From a bacterium (GTDB lineage Bacteria; UBP14; UBA6098): DNA of 8,561 bases. Under the pieces are notes generated by a model, which was given only the letters and a program-made list of their open reading frames with translations, did no database searches and was not told the origin of the DNA. The DNA is taken from assembly GCA_030642425.1 (NCBI GenBank), contig DAOWNU010000063.1, positions 1-8,561 of the forward strand, given 5' to 3'. Positions 6,846 through 8,561 of this stretch are shown piece after piece (position 1 is the stretch's first letter; the number at the start of each line of letters is the position of its first letter). The position numbers and the translations under genes are program-made.

Positions 6846-7792
6846 ATATCGCCGACCCGGAATCGATGTTTGTTTATAGGACTTGTCCGCATCAAGTTGG
6901 CACCTGTGGAATTGTAGTTATAGACGGATATGCCTATATCGGATCTGCAGGAATGGCACATTTAGGATTTCCAGAAATAGAGAGACCGTATTTTATAATG
7001 GCGGGAGTGGATGTAATAAACTCGCCCGATAGCGCCTATTTAGATACGTCATACGTGTTTTATAACCGCAAACCGGGTTATACGGACGGTAACGACAGTC
7101 TTGTTTTCTGGGTAAATACTGAAATGGCCGACGATACCGCCGATTTCGAGATAGGTTACAGTCATATCGGTGTCTGGGAGCGGGATTATTCATATACGTT
7201 CAGCGATTTCAACGGTGAAATGGCGTTCAATATAACAGTTCTCAACGACGACTGGATCGCTGTCGGTTTCGAGTCCGGTTTTTCTATTTTAAGTATAGAG
7301 GACCTCGATAGCATTCATGAAGTTGCGTTTTACCAGAACTGTGACAGCATAATGCGTATTACGCATTTCGCGTTGAAAGAGAATAGGCTTTACGCTATGG
7401 GTCATCCAAGGGACGACTACGCCAGGTTATACCTCTTCGAATTGGATACAACGGAAATGCTTTTGGCTTTGGACGTTAAACACGAAAACCTTCCGAGAGA
7501 ATTCAAGTTTTTGAATTATCCGAATCCATTTAATTCGTCATGCAGACTATGTTTTACCGATAGTAGTGGTTTGATTAATCAAACCACTATGGTAGAAATA
7601 TTTGACCTAAAAGGGCGGTTGGTGGATAAATTGTCCATAGGGGCGACCCGCCGGGTCGCCCAGGGTTTGCCACCGGCAAACCCCTACGAGGTCATCTGGA
7701 CGCCAGACGCATCCCTCGGTTCCGGCGTCTATCTTGTCAGGGCAATTGTCGGGGATAAGGATATTACAAAACGCGTCGTGTATCTGAAATAA
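6704..7792 (+). CDS. C-terminal part of frameshifted propeller-like protein with T9SS type A sorting domain
   Basis: Encodes 362 residues in the -1 frame relative to the upstream part. The ATG at 6704 is probably an internal Met of the full protein (about residue 113), because a signal peptide would be missing. The G run 5 nt upstream could, however, act as a crude ribosome binding site. The body has repeated beta-strand segments of LVIVD/propeller type: VIEDTFLYTANFGNGDLVCINIADPES, VVIDGYAYIGSAG, and GFSILSIEDLDSIHEVAFYQ. From about 7514 to the end is a T9SS type A C-terminal sorting domain: NYPNPFNSS, VEIFDLKGRLVDKL, VIWTPDASLGSGVYLVRA and VVYLK. Such domains direct FCB-group proteins through the outer membrane to the surface or medium. 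At about 92 residues it is longer than usual (70-80), and the excess matches a 17-codon palindromic insert. The function of the propeller is unknown. Confidence 0.88.
   Translation: MYSLLYRGDSLSLLSHILTPWGDYHYAVIEDTFLYTANFGNGDLVCINIADPESMFVYRTCPHQVGTCGIVVIDGYAYIGSAGMAHLGFPEIERPYFIMAGVDVINSPDSAYLDTSYVFYNRKPGYTDGNDSLVFWVNTEMADDTADFEIGYSHIGVWERDYSYTFSDFNGEMAFNITVLNDDWIAVGFESGFSILSIEDLDSIHEVAFYQNCDSIMRITHFALKENRLYAMGHPRDDYARLYLFELDTTEMLLALDVKHENLPREFKFLNYPNPFNSSCRLCFTDSSGLINQTTMVEIFDLKGRLVDKLSIGATRRVAQGLPPANPYEVIWTPDASLGSGVYLVRAIVGDKDITKRVVYLK
7564..7589. repeat. 26-bp perfect palindrome inside the sorting-domain coding region
   Basis: TAGTGGTTTGATT (7564-7576) is followed directly by its exact reverse complement AATCAAACCACTA (7577-7589). 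It encodes the linker SSGLINQTT between the first and second strands of the T9SS domain, a loop that tolerates length change. It is probably an inserted or expanded palindromic unit, not sequence kept for its protein meaning. Confidence 0.85.
7637..7687. repeat. Two-hairpin palindromic element inserted in frame in the coding region (copy 1)
   Basis: The outer arms TAGGGG (7638-7643) and CCCCTA (7681-7686) flank two hairpins: GGGCGACCC (7641-7649) with GGGTCGCCC (7653-7661), loop GCC; and GGGTTTGCC (7663-7671) with GGCAAACCC (7675-7683), loop ACC. Both are 9-bp perfect stems with 3-nt loops. The unit is 51 nt, exactly 17 codons (IGATRRV...NPY), so it adds a low-complexity loop to the T9SS domain without breaking the frame. 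The Arg/Pro-rich peptide is unlike the rest of the domain. It resembles the short GTAGGGGCG-type intergenic repeats found in many bacterial genomes. Confidence 0.85.
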
Positions 7793-7847
7793 CCGTAGGG
7801 GCGTATTGCATACGCCCGTTTCGGGTCAACGCGGTTGATCCCTACGG
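7793..7847. repeat. Two-hairpin palindromic element abutting the stop codon (copy 2)
   Basis: It begins at the first base after the TAA of the T9SS gene. The outer arms CCGTAGGG (7793-7800) and CCCTACGG (7840-7847) are perfect. Hairpin 1 is GGGCGTAT (7799-7806) with ATACGCCC (7810-7817), loop TGC. Hairpin 2 is GGGTCAAC (7823-7830) with GTTGATCC (7834-7841), loop GCG, with one G-T pair. The layout is the same as copy 1, but the stem sequences differ in a self-complementary way. It may also act as the transcript's 3' end structure, although no U-run follows. Confidence 0.85.
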
Positions 7848-7881
7848 ATTTAGGATAAAATATCCCGGAAAAGGAGATGAA

Positions 7882-7914
7882 ATGATCGGTTTTAAGGTGT
7901 GTCACGGGCCGTAA
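7882..7914 (+). CDS. Ten-codon ORF with strong ribosome binding site (possible leader peptide or gene remnant)
   Basis: ATG at 7882 is preceded by AAGGAG (7870-7875) with a good 6-nt spacer, among the best ribosome binding sites in the window. It reads MIGFKVCHGP and then TAA. A second in-frame TAA follows at 7930-7932, after which the same frame stays open through the 21-bp repeat array. GCCGT (7908-7912) and ACGGC (7916-7920) form a small stem at the stop. It could be a translated leader peptide, or the true start of a repeat-protein gene broken by two stops. There is no homology to support either view, and no clear promoter is visible. Confidence 0.3.
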   Translation: MIGFKVCHGP

Positions 7915-7986
7915 AACGGCGAAATGGTGTAAATAGTTGTTCTTAACATATGTAACTTCAATTATTTCGACCCGGAAATAGGCTAC

Positions 7987-8301
7987 GGCGGCTCGGTGAT
8001 AGGCTCGGAGCTTTCGGGGATTCATCCGGTCAACTCGGGGATAGCATTCGAGCTTTCGGGGATTCATCCGGTCGGCTCGGGGATAGCTTTAGAGCTTTCG
8101 GTGGTTCATTCCGGCAGTTCGGGGATTGTCCCGGAGTTTTCGGTGACCGTTTCCGGGCTTTCGGGGATTGATTCGGAGCTTTCGGAGATTCATCCGGTCG
8201 GCTCGGGGATAGCTTTCGAGCTTTCGGAGATTAGTTCAAGGCTTTCGGAGATAGTCCCGGAGCTTTCGGAGATCGGTTCCGTCGGCTCGGGGATCATACC
8301 T
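7987..8301. repeat. Tandem array of about fifteen 21-bp units (seven-codon repeats)
   Basis: Fourteen contiguous 21-bp units fill 8008-8301, and a degenerate fifteenth occupies 7987-8007. 7966-7986 may be a further decayed unit. Most units contain TCGG-G-GAT at positions 8-15, and many begin GAGCTTTCGG. Alternating unit types give a higher-order 42-bp period, for example GAGCTTTCGG...CATCCG followed by GTCGGCTCGG...GATAGC. In the + frame that is open throughout, the units read as heptads such as ELSGIHP, VGSGIAF, ELSEISS, RLSEIVP and ELSEIGS. Units are diverged, not identical, and there are no unique spacers. Confidence 0.9.
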
Positions 8302-8499
8302 GTGGCCGGTTTGAGCAAAATCGGGGTCGAAATCAAAAAAAGGAGACTGAAAAGATGGCCGAATACAAAAAATCCCGCGACCCGAACGATTTCAGCGACG
8401 ACGATTACGACAATTTTCTACAGGGTGTCGAGAAATATCACGACGACCACGGAGCCGACCCCGATTTCTATCCGCATTGGGCGATTCTCGAACCGCTAA
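7996..8499 (+). CDS. Doubtful ORF over the heptad repeat array
   Basis: An open frame of 167 codons from GTG 7996. The first about 105 codons are heptads of the form x-L/G-S-G/E-I-x-x, and the last about 48 are merely the out-of-frame reading of the gene starting at 8355. No ribosome binding site precedes the GTG. The frame is open back to 7933 with no ATG, and beyond that lie TAA at 7930 and 7912 and then the well-initiated ATG at 7882 in the same frame. The openness may be a by-product of the 21-bp period, although other forward frames do meet stops (GGA-TAG, GAT-TGA). It may be a relic of a repeat-protein gene, or non-coding. Confidence 0.22.
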   Translation: MIGSELSGIHPVNSGIAFELSGIHPVGSGIALELSVVHSGSSGIVPEFSVTVSGLSGIDSELSEIHPVGSGIAFELSEISSRLSEIVPELSEIGSVGSGIIPVAGLSKIGVEIKKRRLKRWPNTKNPATRTISATTITTIFYRVSRNITTTTEPTPISIRIGRFSNR

Positions 8500-8561
8500 T
8501 CGCCGCATATCACGCGGCATTTCAGGCCCTTGTCGCCGCAAAACAGCGTATTATAGCGACA
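8355..8561 (+). CDS. Acidic, helical hypothetical protein, truncated by window edge
   Basis: The first 69 codons of a gene that runs off the right edge. AGGAGA at 8341-8346 gives a strong ribosome binding site 8 nt before the ATG. The protein begins MAEYKKSRDPNDFSDDDYDNF, an acidic, tyrosine-rich stretch with no signal peptide. It continues with FYPHWAILEPLIAAYHAAFQALVAAKQRIIAT, an alanine-rich sequence with the look of amphipathic helices. No family is recognised with certainty. It faintly resembles helical proteins of environmental bacteria that carry MADYIP...DADFNAW-type N-termini, but this is a weak impression. It is preceded within 54 nt by the 21-bp repeat array. Confidence 0.75.
   Translation, partial: MAEYKKSRDPNDFSDDDYDNFLQGVEKYHDDHGADPDFYPHWAILEPLIAAYHAAFQALVAAKQRIIAT

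Noticed and set aside
7835..7861. Promoter TTGATC / TAAAAT ahead of the 10-codon ORF
   Set aside because: The spacer is only 15 bp and the -35 box lies within the palindromic element; support is too weak to list as a feature.
7729..8067. A 112-codon minus-strand ORF with repeated MNPRKL
   Set aside because: It reads the complement of the 21-bp array, the two-hairpin element and the end of the T9SS gene; no ribosome binding site or independent support.
7987..8301. CRISPR array
   Set aside because: Units are contiguous 21-bp diverged repeats with no unique spacers of constant length, and no cas genes are nearby.

Overview
The window looks like DNA from a Gram-negative bacterium, probably a member or relative of the FCB (Fibrobacteres-Chlorobi-Bacteroidetes) group or a neighbouring uncultivated candidate phylum. 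The reasons are an outer-membrane TonB-dependent receptor with an N-terminal carboxypeptidase-regulatory-like domain, a small outer-membrane beta-barrel candidate, a lipoprotein, and a secreted propeller-like protein ending in a type IX secretion (T9SS) type A sorting domain (the YPNPFNSS signature). Codon use is mixed, with moderate GC. No species can be named from the sequence alone. All well-supported genes lie on the + strand.

Left part (1-3305): a tightly spaced operon. It starts with fabH (5' end outside the window) and fabD, which together supply initiation and malonyl loading of type II fatty-acid synthesis. fabD is followed 1 nt later by a GTG-started beta-barrel-like protein, then after 16 nt by a lipoprotein of unknown function. 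The fabG and acpP genes that often follow fabD are not here; envelope genes take their place.

Middle (3306-6269): an AT-rich intergenic region with a 9-bp inverted repeat and a plausible promoter precedes a small exported protein of unknown function and, 24 nt later, a full-length 745-residue TonB-dependent receptor. The two are probably co-transcribed. A strong GC-rich hairpin follows the receptor.

Right part (6270-8561): a near-consensus sigma70-type promoter drives a gene for an exported, LVIVD/propeller-like protein with a T9SS sorting domain. Its reading frame is split by a run of nine G at 6690-6698. One extra G (or a -1 ribosomal shift) would restore a single protein of about 474 residues, so this is a candidate phase-variable or recoded surface gene, or a homopolymer sequencing error. 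The same gene carries two palindromic inserts within its sorting-domain coding region: a 26-bp perfect palindrome, and a 51-nt, 17-codon in-frame two-hairpin element. A second copy of the two-hairpin architecture, with different but self-complementary stems, begins at the first base after the stop codon. Beyond it lie a 10-codon ORF with an excellent ribosome binding site, a tandem array of about fifteen 21-bp (seven-codon) units, and the start of an acidic, probably helical protein that runs off the right edge.

The best candidates for something new are the G9 switch, the two-hairpin elements inserted into a secreted-protein gene, and the 21-bp heptad array with its odd leader.
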